Positions 35,080 to 46,290 are shown, numbered from the stretch's first letter. The stretch: 64,000 nucleotides of DNA from Eonycteris spelaea (GCA_003508835.1 PUFA01000092.1:5952001-6016000); one strand, 5' to 3'. Notes: generated by a model not told the origin, from the sequence alone. Numbers and translations are program-made.

Positions 35080-35220
35080 ATCCTGGCTCCTTTAGTGACT
35101 GAGTCACCATGTCCTTGAGCAAGTTATTTCCTCTCTGTGTACTCACTTTTAAAAACAGAGAGATAATAGTGTTCCTGACCTCCTTACCTCACTGGGATGT
35201 TGTCAACATTAACAAGCAAT
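35080..35220 (+). repeat. MIR SINE fragment
   Basis: 'catcctggctcctttagtgactgagtcaccatgtccttgagcaagttatttcctctctgtgtactca' is the MIR core, and 'ctcactgggatgttgtcaacatta' follows in order. Confidence 0.7.
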
Positions 35221-35954
35221 AGACCCATATTTTTAGAGAAGAAAGGAAGAAAATTGCTAAATTTTAAAAATATTTTTCCTCCCGTATATTTATTTTGTAC
35301 ACCTTAAAATCCTAAATGGATTACAGTGGACAAAAAAGGCCTAGCGTACTTACAAAGGCAAGGTTATAGTTGACCTTGTGGGGCAAATCTTTGGAGTCTT
35401 TTTAGTTTTCTTATGAAAAAAAAAAAAGACAAAGACCAATGATGTTTATTTAGTTGAGGATCTTTTTACAGAAACTAAGTTACCAAATTAAAAAAAAAAA
35501 AAACATAGGATGAACCAATAAGAAAAACTATCAGATGATGGTAAAAATAACACTGAACTGAGAGCTGAGGGGAAAAAATCTAGATTCTAAATCTTGATTA
35601 CTAACCTATTTATGTCAACTTAGCTTCTCATAATCCTGTTTATTTATCTGAAAAAAGAGAGCAGATTATAATAGTTATCAGGTATAGGGTACCAATTAAA
35701 CAAGATTTTAATGAAATAATATATGTAAATATTTCTTAAAATTATAAAACACTGTGCAAACGCTAGGTTTTCTTGCTACTGCTCAGCCAACCACCACATC
35801 TCTTTAGTCACCATAACATCACTTCATCTGCTTCAAGGATAGTGGTTACACCAATTTTCTTGGACATGAAAACAGTGCCAGCATGTTCCACATAATTAGA
35901 GTTTCCACCCAGCCATTTTTCACTTTGACAGGGAAAAAAAGGAAGGGAAGGGCT
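35221..35954. other. unassigned AT-rich sequence
   Basis: A-runs at 35417-35428 and 35491-35503. No gene or family named. Confidence 0.4.
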
Positions 35955-36074
35955 GCGTCCCATGGTTGGGCCATCCTTTGATTCAGATGTGAAATGAGAG
36001 CTTTGAAGCAGAGGTGAAGGGTCTGTGCTGATTAGGGAATGAACCATCTCCTTCCGAGGAGCCTTAAGTTTCCA
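35955..36074. repeat. direct duplication, copy 1
   Basis: About 120 bp beginning GCGTCC(C)ATGGTT and passing through 'gccatcctttgattcagatg', 'gaaatgagagctttgaagc' and 'tctccttccgagga' to 'ttaagtttcc'. The same text with scattered substitutions recurs at 36929-37046, in the same orientation. I cannot assign it to a known repeat. Confidence 0.85.
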
Positions 36075-36440
36075 CTACTTCAGGGTGTGGCCGCAGAGAC
36101 ACAAAGAGACAGTCAGTTTTCCATACAATAAGGTTTGGAATGTTGCCAACCTACTCCAGGGCTGAGGGAAAGATTTGTGGAAGAAGGCTTTCAACATTTT
36201 CAAACATCAGATGGCAAGAACGCAGTTATTCCAGATGACATCTAAGGACTGTTCCAGTCTTGAAACTCAGTCTATAAATCAGAAAACTACAAAAATAAAA
36301 TTAAGGAAGCACATAGAATCTCTGTGACTCCTTTGTCCCCTGTTTGAAATCTAACCATTCTGAGTCATTTCAGAAAATAACCTATATTCTTAACTTGACA
36401 GTTTGTCAGCCTTCCTTAGCCACTTTGGGCCATCCTTATA
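36075..36440. other. spacer between the direct duplications, left part
   Basis: No recognised repeat or gene. Confidence 0.4.
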
Positions 36441-36560
36441 ATTCTTCTCCTCTCTCCTCCTCCTCCCTCCTCCTCCTCCTCCTCTCCTCCTCCTCCTCCT
36501 CCTCCTCCTCCTCCTCCTCCTCCTTCTTCTTCTTCTTCTCCTTCTTCTTCTTTTTTTTTT
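36441..36560. repeat. (TCC)n/(TTC)n polypyrimidine tract
   Basis: About 120 bp of TCC units turning to TTC and then pure T. The minus-strand poly-arginine/glycine frame (36390-36578) is a false ORF. It is the complement of the tract at 23599-23723 in composition and orientation. Confidence 0.95.
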
Positions 36561-36928
36561 ACTATTTCTTTCTCTCAATTGTGTACTTAATGTAACTCTT
36601 TTCTTATGTCATTGTCTATTTTTCCATCAAGACCTGTTTTTATAACCAGATTGTAATGTCTGTGGATATAGGAATCATGCTTCAGGCTTTTCATTACACT
36701 TTGTACCCTTAATTCTCTGAGATTCATACTTGGTGGAGTCAGCCATTCCAAGGCAGCTCTGTGCATGTTTTTGCCTTTGTTTCAGTGGCCTTCGAACATC
36801 ATTCGCTATGAGTGGCAGCGTTTCCTTCTGATGCTGTGCTCTGCATTTCCCCCCCCTGACTCTGCTTTGTGTTTCTAGGCACCAAGTAACAACCAAAGAC
36901 CATGCGCAAAAGTGCCCTCTTGGTTAGG
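36561..36928. other. spacer between the direct duplications, right part
   Basis: No family named. The 36675-36896 minus-strand ORF has no recognisable domain. Confidence 0.35.
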
Positions 36929-37046
36929 CGTCCATGGTTAAGCCATCCTTTGATTTAGATGTGAAATGAGAGCTTTGAGGCAGAGGTCAAGGGTCTGTGC
37001 CCATTAGGGAAATGACAGTCTCCTTCCAAGAAACTTTAAGTTTCCC
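36929..37046. repeat. direct duplication, copy 2
   Basis: Matches 35955-36074 in the same orientation over about 118 bp, with substitutions at a minority of positions by eye. The copies start 974 bp apart. Confidence 0.85.
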
Positions 37047-37619
37047 CTGGTCATGGGAGGCCTACTTGCTATAGAAAAACTTAAAAAAGTACTTAGTGTA
37101 GGGTAAATTTTGTAACAACCACTCCATGATGAAAAATAAATATTGGCAATAGGCATTAGAAGTGAGGAAAAAGAGAGACAGTTTTTCAAAACTAAATATC
37201 AAGTGACGACTGTGCATTATGTTAACTGTGGGGTGATTCTAAGAAAAACATAGAACAGAGAACTTTTAGAAGTTGAGATTTTTACTCCTCTATCCTTGCC
37301 CTAGCAATGTCTACACTTGCTTTACACTCTTCAGAGTAGAAGGGACCACTGGGTTCAAAGAACATTCAGTTGGGGGTGGGAGAGGGGGAGAAAAGAAGGA
37401 GAAGAAAAGGAAAGATCAGACACTGAGGCCTGTTCAGAACACTATGTATATCTTTCTTCCCACTGGCACCAGAAAAACAATTGCTGAGACACTGTAAAAA
37501 ATCAATAATTTCAGCCCCTTGGATGGAATTGTTGCTCAGCTTTGTGTACCGGTTACTGAGCGAAGGTTATTGAGACACAGGGCTAAGGACTAATTTAGGA
37601 TTGGGATGGCCTGAAATGT
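37047..37619. other. unassigned sequence
   Basis: Contains a short purine-rich stretch at 37374-37417. No gene or repeat family recognised. Confidence 0.4.
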
Positions 37620-38077
37620 TCACAACTCCCTGTATCCAAGCCCTTTGCAATATTCATTTGCACATCTGCCCTTTACTAGGTGAGGTCTATTTTCCCGCCT
37701 CTTGAATCTGGACTGGCTTTGTGATGTGCTTTGGCCAATAAAGTACCATAGAAGTGATGGTATGCTACTTCTAAGCATAGGCCTCAATAAGCCTTGAAAG
37801 TTTTATTTCTCTTAAATTTGCCTACCAGCATAAGGATAAGTCTGGGCTAGCCTGCTGGATGACAGAAAACACGCAGCCAGTCATCTAAACTGACAGCCAG
37901 TCATCTGAACCAGACATTTTTAAAATAGCCTGTTCCTAATCAACCCAACAACAGACATAAGATGCATTAGTGAACTTAAATAACTAAGCAGAGATCAGTT
38001 AAGCAGGGCCCAGTACTACCTAGCTAGCCCATAGACTCATGAGCAATAATAAATACAGCAAAAGAGAACTGATACAG
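37620..38077 (+). mobile_element. MLT1-like LTR (old)
   Basis: The left part has 'tctattttcccgcctcttgaatctggactggctttgtgatgtgctttggccaataaagtac', and the right part has 'agcagagatcagttaagcagggcccag' and 'ccatagactcatgagcaataataaat'. This order is typical of the older MLT1 subfamilies. An internal duplication of 'cagccagtcatct' occurs at about 37875 and 37893. The TSD was not resolved. Confidence 0.65.
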
Positions 38078-38224
38078 AGTCAATCAAATGGTTAGCCAGG
38101 CATTTTGCTCTGGAGATAGTTGAGAACCTGAGTCAGAAGTTTTCAGAGTTAGTAGGCCTACCTGGACTCCTATTTGGAATCTAAGGTGAGTTGTTCCAAA
38201 AGCAGATTCCAGAGAGTATTTTTA

Positions 38225-38450
38225 ATAATAATAATCTTAGAAGTTAACTATGTGCAATGCTTACTTCAAAGCCAACATCTCCTCTCGCTTCCACAAACAT
38301 AAGGTGCTATTATCCTGGTTTTATGGAACAAAGAAGCTGAGGGTGAGAAGTTAGGTAGATACTAAGAGCTAAAATGAAAACCTTGGTTGAGTTTGATTCC
38401 AAAGCCCAGGTAATGAACAATGCACAAAGGTATTGCGCTGGGAAATTGAT
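38225..38450 (-). repeat. MIR-like SINE (diverged)
   Basis: 'gtgctattatcctggttttatggaacaaagaagctgagggtgagaagtta' and 'gtttgattccaaagcccaggtaatgaacaatgc' align to a reverse MIR. Strongly eroded. Confidence 0.5.
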
Positions 38451-39055
38451 GGTATTGTCATAGCTGGCAACCAAGGACTGAGGAGCGAGGCAACTCCCCT
38501 ATCTGCAGTGGAAATGGGGTTTGGGGCAACTGTCTAGGCTTATTCAGAGGATAAGGAGACAAGGTGGCAGCTAGAGAGAAGGCAGCTACATAACACCTGC
38601 CAGATGTTACTGTAGCAATAAACAAGCCCAGCAAATCCTGTTTCACTCCTGAGAACATTTGTCTCCATGGTAGAATAAAGCAAAACTGGAATGAGTCAGT
38701 CACCACCTGAGAGGAGGGAGGGCTCAGAGTCACAGAGGCTTGGCAGATTGCTCTCCACTCCACTCTTTGACTCATCAATCCCAGAGGAGTTAAGAACTTG
38801 CTTGCTAACAGCTTTCCCCAGTCATCTCAACAGATAAAAGGAGACGGGCACAAAGCCGGAGGAATCCCATTACGTTGTAAAGTTCTTAGATACGATAGGG
38901 GATGTCTCAGTCTCCCCTGTGAATGTAGTAAAATACTTTTACCCATTCTATATATGGTTAACCTACCCCATCCTCATGAAAATTACCATATTGAGTGCTC
39001 TGAAAATAGCCTGTTTTCAAGAATCAACTTATACATTAATCCCTTTGTATAGAAT
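38451..39055. other. unassigned sequence
   Basis: The 106-aa minus ORF at 38458-38778 and the 84-aa plus ORF at 38798-39052 overlap no recognisable domain. No repeat named. Confidence 0.4.
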
Positions 39056-39059
39056 TAAT

Positions 39060-39230
39060 AACAACTGATTTCACTCTCACAGCAACTCTAATGTAGGTGT
39101 TAGTATTGCCACTTTACAGATGAAAAAAATGGAAGTTTGGGGATACGGTAAGCAACTTGCCAAAAATCACAAAGCTGGGCCCTCGTCAAACCTATGCTGG
39201 CAACCACCAGAATCCAGGCTTCCAAACATT
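39060..39230 (-). repeat. MIR-like SINE
   Basis: 'gatttcactctcacagcaactctaatgtaggtgttagtattgccactttacagatgaaaaaaatgg' then 'agcaacttgccaaaaatcacaaagctggg' and 'gaatccaggc' are reverse-MIR landmarks in order. Confidence 0.7.
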
Positions 39231-39265
39231 TCTTTTTTCTGTTAAGACCAGTATGCTAAAAAAAC

Positions 39266-39475
39266 TTCCTCTTCCTCTCTTCCTCTCTCTCTCTCTTGCT
39301 TGTTCGCTTGCTCTCACACCCTCTCTCTCTCTCTCCTCTCTCTCTCTCTCCCCCTCCCTCACTCCCTCCCTTTTTCCTTCCTTCCTTCCTTCCTTCCTTC
39401 CTTCCTTCCTTCCTTCCTTTCGTTCGTTAGTTAGTTAGTTCGTTCATTCTTCCTTTCTTTCTTTCTTTCTTTTCA
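39266..39475. repeat. compound polypyrimidine tract (CT)n, (CCTT)n, (TTAG)n, (CTTT)n
   Basis: Successive blocks: CTCTCT with CTTGCTTG and CGCTTGCT interruptions, a pure TTCC run of about 50 bp at 39377-39419, a GTTAGTTAG block at about 39424-39443 and a TTTC run to 39472. A tetranucleotide compound microsatellite, likely polymorphic. Confidence 0.95.
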
Positions 39476-40795
39476 GTATGCCAGCAAAATATTCTGGATG
39501 TCAGAGTCAAGGATAAGACTCAATTTGAACTCTTGCCTATCTTCTCTTTAACTACCAACCTGGAAATGTAGCACCAAAGATAGAATTCCAAAGCTGGCAG
39601 GTAAGTTCTATTCATCTTAAGAATTTTTCCCATCCAATATTATCATACATCCAGATTCCTTACAGCAAATTTCATCTCTGCTGAAACTCAGCAAAACCAT
39701 CAGACTTTTCTTTTGGTATTGATAGTTCATTTATTAAATGAACATTCAGAACACAGCTCCTAGTACCTGAATCAGCCTTACTAGTGTTTCTCTGGGCTAT
39801 ACTGGAGGCCTGGGATATGTTCCCACTCTACTAACATGCTGTTGTTTGGGACACAAAGACAAATAGAGTGCATTCAGCTAAAGGATGCAGCTGAGAGGAG
39901 AGGGGAGCAGTCAAGAGACTGAGCATCCTCTGTGAATTACTGAACTCAATTGTGTTATGGTGAGTTTTTATGTGTCAGATGTCTGAATGGCAGGTAGGGG
40001 AACATAAATGCCAGATCTCCCAACAACTCATCACTTTCTTATCATTTCTTTCTTCTTACACCTTTGCACTTTCAGACAGCGTGTGTTTAAAGTTCAAGTT
40101 TCCATCTATCACAAGTCTCGCTGCATATGACCATAGCACAGTAGACTAGGAAGGCATCCAAATCTATTTCAGCCTTCCCTAAAGCACGGATTCTATCTAC
40201 TGTACTCTTTTAGGGGATATATAACATCTGCTCAAATATTTCTAGTGACAGACAACTCATTAATTCCCAGGACAGTCCAATTAATTCTTTGAATAGTTCA
40301 ATTTACCAGTGCAACAGACTGATCTAAAAGGTCTCCTCTATATGTCAGGCACTGCTGAGAGATGATAAAGCATCCGACTCTCAGGAAACTGACAGTTCTA
40401 CATTAGAACCACATTCAACCTCCCTTTAGCATCTAACCCTTTTTTCTTGGTTCTGTCTTTTAAGGTGTCACAGACTAAGTTCAGTTTTTGACATCCATCT
40501 GTGGAAAGAATGGTCCTTATTAAATGTCCCTGGAGAAATGCGAAGTTGCTATCAGTCACATACACCTGCCTGACAATGAGTTGTTAGACTTTTCTTTTTG
40601 ACAGGAGGGAACAGAAGAGTAGTTTTTGACAAGTTAAAAAAGGAAGAGTGGTCTACTAGTGCTGGAAAATGTTTATCTGTGGCTAGACTTTATTGATTTA
40701 GCATCAGTGTTAACTATGCTTAAGAAATGTGAAAAGAATGCAGGATCTGTTATTCGCACACCCCCAGGTGCTAATGACTAACATTTAGTTTTCCA
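39476..40795. other. unassigned sequence
   Basis: No gene or nameable repeat. Around 39830-40080 some phrases hint at an old LTR but I could not confirm it. Confidence 0.4.
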
Positions 40796-40799
40796 TGTC

Positions 40800-41720
40800 T
40801 TCTATTGCTCACTTTCTACTCCTTAAAACTTCCTCTTCCTTTGCCTCTATTATTGTTCTTTCTGAACTGGCTTCATTGGCTTTTTCTGTTTAGATACTTT
40901 AAATGTTAGTATTCTCCACATCTTACTTCCATCACTATCTTTTCTTATATTACAAGTTCTCTTATGCAGCTCCCATGGTTTCCACCAAACTGAAAAGCTG
41001 ACCACTCTACTCAGTCTATATCTCCAGCTCTCATCTCTCTCCTGAATTCCACAACTATTGCCAATTTCCTAATTCACTGTATTTCCTCTAGGCACATCAA
41101 GGTAATTAATCTCTTTTCCAAACCTCTTTCTCTTTCCATATGCCTTATCTCCATTTATTGTGTCACCATCTATCTCAACAACATGCCACCAAATTCTGTC
41201 TGTTCTACCCCAGACCTATTCCCTGATTGTATTCCCAGCTGTTACAACCAAACAATAGCTTGTTTCCCTGTCCCTGTATCTTTACAATTTAGTCCATCTT
41301 CCACATTGCTTCCATGATTATGCTCCTAAAATAAATAAATGGATAAATAAGTGCATCTAGTCATACCTGTTGCCTTCAGAATAAAGACCTAAAATCATTA
41401 CATAATAAAGACATTCTTCACTGTCTGTGTCCAACTATCTCTCTTCTACCTAAATGCACCTCTAGGCCACTCCCATAAGACATACACACAAATTCTGCTC
41501 CAACCACCATGAAGTTCTTACTTGATCTTTTCCTTAAACATAGGCTATACTGATTCTCTTTGAATATGCTCATCTGTTTTCCTTAAAGCCTGTCCTTTTT
41601 CAGTATGGTAAGCTCATGTTCATCTTTCAAAATCTAATCCAAAATCTATTCTGACTGACACTTTCTTACTCATCTAGGCAGTTATTAATTTCTTCCTATG
41701 TGTTGGTGATTGGTCAAAAA
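40800..41720 (+). repeat. L2-type LINE 3' half
   Basis: A long pyrimidine-rich run with L2 order: 'cagtttatatctccagctctcatctctctcctgaattcc'-like text near 41010-41050, 'tccatcttccacattgcttccatgattatgctcc' at about 41290, 'attgccttcagaataaagacctaaa' and 'cactgtctgtgtccaactatctctcttctacc', followed by 'ctccaaccaccatgaagttctta'. No frame is open. A short A-rich AATAAATGG insertion lies at 41330-41355. Confidence 0.65.
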
Positions 41721-41739
41721 CATTATTGTGCATTAGAAA

Positions 41740-41895
41740 CCAGAAATGCTAGATACTGATAGATGATGGGTGTACTGTGGTTAGGGTGATAGAAAGTCTC
41801 TACTCTATACAGCATTAAATCCAGTGGAGAAGACTGAGGTTGTACATCTAATTCAAGTGTATTGACTATAATGAAAGTAGCTATGCATTATGCAG
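41740..41895 (+). repeat. unnamed multi-copy repeat, copy B left part
   Basis: 'gatagatgatgggtgtactgtgg', 'ctctactctatacagcattaaatccagtggagaagactgagg' resembles the first part of the family seen at 24260. The match is partial. Confidence 0.35.
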
Positions 41896-42105
41896 ACCTA
41901 GTCTAATCAATGCTGTCCAATAGAACATTCTACGTCTGTGTAATGTTGTTTATCTGTATAGTCCAATAGAATAGCCACTATCTACATGTGGCTATTGAGT
42001 ACTTGAAATATGAGTAATGCAACTGAGGAATTAAATTTTTTATCTTATTTTATTTTAATTGTTTAAATTTAAATATCCAGCTAATGACATCTTTATTAGA
42101 CAGCT
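41895..42105 (+). mobile_element. old DNA-transposon fragment (hAT-like MER element)
   Basis: 'gctgtccaatagaacattc', 'tagccactatctacatgtggctattgagtacttgaaatatgag' and 'aatgcaactgaggaattaaattttttat' is a common mammalian MER-type phrase set that I associate with non-autonomous hAT elements. No transposase is present. Terminal inverted repeats were not resolved. Confidence 0.5.
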
Positions 42106-42210
42106 GTAGTTTTAGACATTAAGGAAGTCATCTCTGAGAGGCTGAGATTTAATCTTGGATCTGAAGGATTAATAGATCCAAAGGGCAGATGATGAGGTGG
42201 GAAGACTATT
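42106..42210 (+). repeat. unnamed multi-copy repeat, copy B right part
   Basis: 'gaagtcatctctgagaggctgagatttaatcttggatctgaaggatt' matches the 'ctgaggaagtaatgcttcatatgag' block position of copy A. It suggests that the hAT-like fragment interrupts this copy. Confidence 0.35.
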
Positions 42211-42239
42211 TAGAATATAGCATTATAAGGCCCAGATTC

Positions 42240-42345
42240 ACAAGTTCACGTTCTCTGTTAATTCTACACCTCCCTTAGCTCTTGTAAACTTAAAATAGTG
42301 CCTAGAGCTCAACATATATTTGCTATTATTATTATAATTAAGTTT
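42240..42345 (+). repeat. L2 or MIR 3' terminus
   Basis: 'tagtgcctagagctcaacatatatttgctattatta' is the degenerate terminal 'tgcctggcacatagtaggtgctcaataaat' block. Confidence 0.4.
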
Positions 42346-43240
42346 GTTCTGGTTTTTAGACTTCTTCATAAGCTTTATTAAGTCGCATTCATATGTGTGT
42401 ACCTTTAGTCTCTGTCAGTTTTATAAAAATGGGAACTGTCCCGAATTCTTTTTCTATTCTGCCACTATATCTCAAAGATTACTGTGCAGGCAGATTTGCT
42501 CTCCACCTGAAACAGTCTACATTTTAAGGAAATTAAAAATCAGTGAGAACATAAACAGTCAAGTGATGATCATCTCAATACACTGTGGTTCTGAACTTTT
42601 CAGCTCCCGGGTGAGATCATGGAATCAAACAAATCTATTGTGAGAATTCTCAGTGCTTAAATGAGGTCTTATGCCTCATGTCCTCCATAGTCTTGGATTT
42701 ACCTACAGTCACTTTCTGGTGAGAATTTTGTCTCTTAAATGAAGTATAGTCCCACTACTACTCAGCTTCACATTAACATCAACAGGAAAGCATTCCTATC
42801 ACTTGTCTATCCATGTTGCTTTATGCTTTTATATAACACATGGGAAAGGTGTGGGCAAAAGAAATGCTATTTTGGAATGCATGCTTATCAACACATGACA
42901 GGTGTGCTGTAAAGACTGCAAGGAACTGTTTGTAACATACCATAGCAAATCCCTGAGAGTGTCTGGCAGAGCCAGTACTGCAGATGGCTTGGCAATCTGA
43001 GCAGCTGATTCTACAACCTCATCCCCAAAACTAAAGAGGATCTTCAATTTATTTTTAAACAGCAAAAGTCATCCAGATATTTATCTATATTATGAGGAGC
43101 TATGGACAGATGAGAAGAAATTAGATTCATAGAACTGAGAAAGGAAACTATCTATGAACTGAAGATTCACAAAAAAAGAGAGAAATAGAAAATGACTAAT
43201 AAGACCAAAGCAAGTTCCTTCTCACTGGTTAAGACAGCCT
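42346..43240. other. unassigned sequence
   Basis: The ORFs at 42344-42643 and 42829-43065 show no domain. No repeat named. Confidence 0.4.
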
Positions 43241-43244
43241 TCAC

Positions 43245-43520
43245 CTCAAGTTTTATCTGATGCTCAACACCTAGTTCAAATCCTACTTGCCTCACAGATC
43301 TATGATGACCTGTTGCTGCTGAAACTGCAGGGCATTTGTCTTTAATACATAGGTTGGCATTTAATTATACAGTGTATTGTCTTGTTATTTGTTAAGATTT
43401 TGTATGCTTGAGATTTTTCTCCCCAACCAGGATGTAAGTTTTTCAGTGTCCATGCAGCAGAGTACCTCATGGAGCCATTGATAAATATCTTCTGATTTAT
43501 TCAATAACATGCCAGAGGAT
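43245..43520 (+). repeat. L2 3' end
   Basis: 'cctcaagttttatctgatgctcaacacctagttcaaatcctacttgcctcac', 'ggatgtaagtttttcagtgtccatgcagcagagtacctcatgg' and 'gataaatatcttctgattta' follow the L2 terminal order. Confidence 0.6.
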
Positions 43521-43874
43521 AGACCATTGTCAAATAGTGAGATAAAGAGAAGCAAGGGGAAAACAGAGCAAGGTGCAGAGCTGTGCCCTAATGAAGGCAG
43601 CTAAGATTTCCTCAGGTGACTTATATACTAGGAATGACAACACTGATGAGCACAAGTGGGGTAATTGGCTTGGGCGCTTGAACTCTGATGTTCTCTTATT
43701 GTTGGCTGACATATGGATTATACCTTCACTTGAAAGTATATAAGCACCCAAGTTCTTTGGAAAAGAAACTTCTGTTATGGTGGTAAAGAAAAAGTCTAGA
43801 TAGAAGTGTTTCCCACTCCAGAGGCTTGTGAAAATTACTAATCAAGTAAATCATCTGACCTATGTCTCAGAATA

Positions 43875-44058
43875 TTAGAACTGGAAGGAGATTCAGATAT
43901 TATCTGATCACAGTCCCATTTTACAGTGAGAGAAACTGAAGCTCATAACATGAAATGACTTGTTCGATGCAATATGCCTGGGTTGGTGGCAGAGCTGAAT
44001 CTAGAGCCTATGATTTCTGGTTTCTAAGGCCAGTGATCTTTCCACATTAGTATCATGA
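43875..44058 (-). repeat. MIR-like SINE
   Basis: 'tattagaactggaaggagattcagatattatctgatcacagtcccattttacagtgagagaaactgaag' and 'ggtggcagagctgaatctagagcc' match reverse-strand MIR-family sequence with the 'agaactggaaggga' 5' extension. The exact subfamily is uncertain. Confidence 0.6.
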
Positions 44059-44219
44059 GAAGTAACAGAATTCTAATGGATTATTCAGTGAAAGCTACCA
44101 TTGACTAGTCTGTTTTCTTCCTCACTTGGTTTCTTTTTTTAATCAGCCTAGACCCCAATTACTTGAACTATTCTCCCATCTAAACTGTATTTCAATATCC
44201 TCATCTATGTGTCCAGGTA

Positions 44220-44905
44220 TCCCTGCCCTAAAAACCCTAAACACAGATTGAACACAATAATCTACCTTCTCCAGCACCTGGTATTCTAGAACTGCTATTC
44301 TACTTTCTGTGTCCATGAATTTGCCTATCCTTTGTATCTCATATAAGTCTTACAATATTTGTCCTTTTGTGTCCGTCTGGCTTATTTCACTTACCATAAT
44401 GTTTTCATGGTATATCCATGTTGTAACATCTATCAGAATGTCATTCTTTTTCAAGGCTGGATAATATTCCATTATATGTGTATATCACATTTTGTTTATC
44501 TGTTCATCAGCTGATGGACATTTAAGTTGTTTCCACATTTTGGCTATTGTGAATAATGCTGCTGTTAACATTGGTATACAAGTATCTGTGTGTTCTTCTT
44601 TCCATTCTTTTGGGTATATACTCAGAAGTGGGATTGCTGGAGCTGCCAAATTGTTTTCCACAGCACCCGCACTATTTAAACCTGGCTGCCAATGCATACA
44701 AGTTCCAATTGCTCCACATCCTTTCCGACATATATTGTTTTCTGTTTGTTTTGTTTTTGTTTTCATTTTGGATCGTAGCCATTCTAATGCATACGAGGTG
44801 TTATTTTATTGTGGTTTTAATTTGCATTTCCTTAATAACAAGTGATATTGAGCATCCTTTTATATACTTATTGACCATTTGTATATCTTCTTAAGTTTGC
44901 TACAG
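44220..44905 (-). mobile_element. 5'-truncated L1M fragment, 3' end on the left
   Basis: Reads as reverse L1 ORF2 C-terminus: 'ccatgttgtaacatctatcagaatgtcattctttttcaagg', 'ataatattccattatatgtgtatatcac', 'ctgatggacatttaagttgtttcc', 'tattgtgaataatgctgctg' and 'ttaatttgcatttccttaataac'. In the minus frame 44485-44766 the '[20 protein letters not shown]'-type end of ORF2 is visible with stops. Another old copy, unrelated to the nested bat-type L1s. Confidence 0.88.
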
Positions 44906-45475
44906 TTGTTAGTCAAAGAGCTAGTTTTGAAACCGAGGAAAATGATTTTAGACTGTGTTCTTAAAATTTTTTATCTAGTTTTATAGTGTTAACTACTAAG
45001 TTAAGCTGATACAGCCCTATATAGTAAGTTATATAATTTAATTATATGGTTGCAAACAATGAAAACTGGGTTTGACAACTTAAAGTGAAAAGGAATTTGT
45101 GGTAAGGATAAGAAGTAATTCACATAATTGAATGGAAAGCTGAAACATTGCACTTAAAAAGAGAGAGATTTAAATGGTTTGCAGCACCAGGGTTGTAAGA
45201 ACTGAGGAACGGCCATTTGAATGAATTGTCTGCAAATTGTCTCAGCAACTTGGTCAAGACTGAAATTCCAGAGAGCGAGCATCATATTGGTCTGGCTGGG
45301 ATACATGCCAACCCCACGGTAGAAAAGACAAGAATAGAACGTGGTGATCGGCAATCCAAACCTAGCTGTATCCAAGTGGTAAAGATTCACTCCCCCAGAG
45401 CAAAAGAAGAAACAGTGAATAAGTGGATTCAAAATGACAAGTCTACTATACTGCTAATATTTAACTTTTGCCTAG
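44906..45475. other. unassigned sequence
   Basis: The overlapping ORFs 45154-45432 (minus) and 45217-45510 (plus) show no domain. The slightly higher GC at 45170-45400 may be an old LTR or unique DNA. Confidence 0.4.
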
Positions 45476-45479
45476 ACCT

Positions 45480-45750
45480 CTCATCAGCTCCTAACCTAAA
45501 TATTCAATGACTTATCATTTCTACTTAAATTCCTTAGTACAATGGTAACCACTTGCTCCTCTGTAATTGGGTAGAAGTCTACCTTACAAATACCTCTCCT
45601 ACTACATTTCTCACTCTGGAGAATATGTGTCAAAAATATGTGTCATTCTTTCCCTTATGAGACTATGAGCCCCTCTATTGTGTTGGATTCTTCTCTATAT
45701 CCTCTAGCAGTCAGTGCTCAATAAATGTTTGCTGCCTGATGACTGAACCA
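45480..45750 (+). repeat. L2 3' end
   Basis: 'gagactatgagcccctctattgtgttggattcttctctatatcctctagcagtcagtgctcaataaatgtttgctgcctgatgactgaac' is the L2 terminus. Confidence 0.75.
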
Positions 45751-45899
45751 AAACTACCAACTTGAGGGGAACTAGAGTATCAGACATTCATGTAACAAAA
45801 TCTTTAACATAAAGACTTTGAAGTTTTATTTGAATACAGGAATAATATGAGCCAAAAGTGTTTTATAAATTGTCAAAGAGTAAAGGTAATCTTAACTCT

Positions 45900-46290
45900 G
45901 TTGGTAAAAGTATGGTGAATGCCAAAAAAGAGTAGGTCTTTGATACCTGACACTGATCAGACCACATCTGGAATATTATTACTATTTCTTGACACATTAT
46001 AATAATGAGATTGAAAAAAACTAAAATGTTTAGAAACTATATCAATGGACAAGCATAACTGAATAGGGAATATTTATAATGGAAAAGAGAAAAGTTAGGA
46101 GATTTGATCACTGTAATTTTTCAAAAGGCCTCTGAAAATCAGAAAGCTATCTGCTTAACTACACATAGAATCAGAATCAATAGGCAGGAAAAAAATCTTA
46201 AAAGAGTTGTTCATAAACGGAATAATCTATTTTATAATATAATAAGACCCTATGCTAGAAATGCTAAGAAGTTATGTTAACAAATCTCAA
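45900..46290 (+). repeat. L3/CR1-like LINE fragment (diverged)
   Basis: 'ctgacactgatcagaccacatctggaatattattactatttc' is the L3/CR1 block reading 'tggtcagaccacatctggagtattgtgttcag', and 'aacttatatc...ggaaaagagaaaagttaggagatttgatcactg' fits the following block. Heavily eroded. Confidence 0.5.

Noticed and set aside
36390..36578. Poly-arginine/glycine ORF
   Set aside because: Translation of the TCC repeat. Not a nuclear-localised or RGG protein.
39377..39419. Evenly spaced short repeat resembling an array
   Set aside because: A TTCC tetranucleotide microsatellite, not a CRISPR array: no spacers, and a mammalian context.
45154..45510. Overlapping 92-aa minus and 97-aa plus ORFs
   Set aside because: No domain, start context or splice signal. 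I considered a processed pseudogene but recognised no parent gene.
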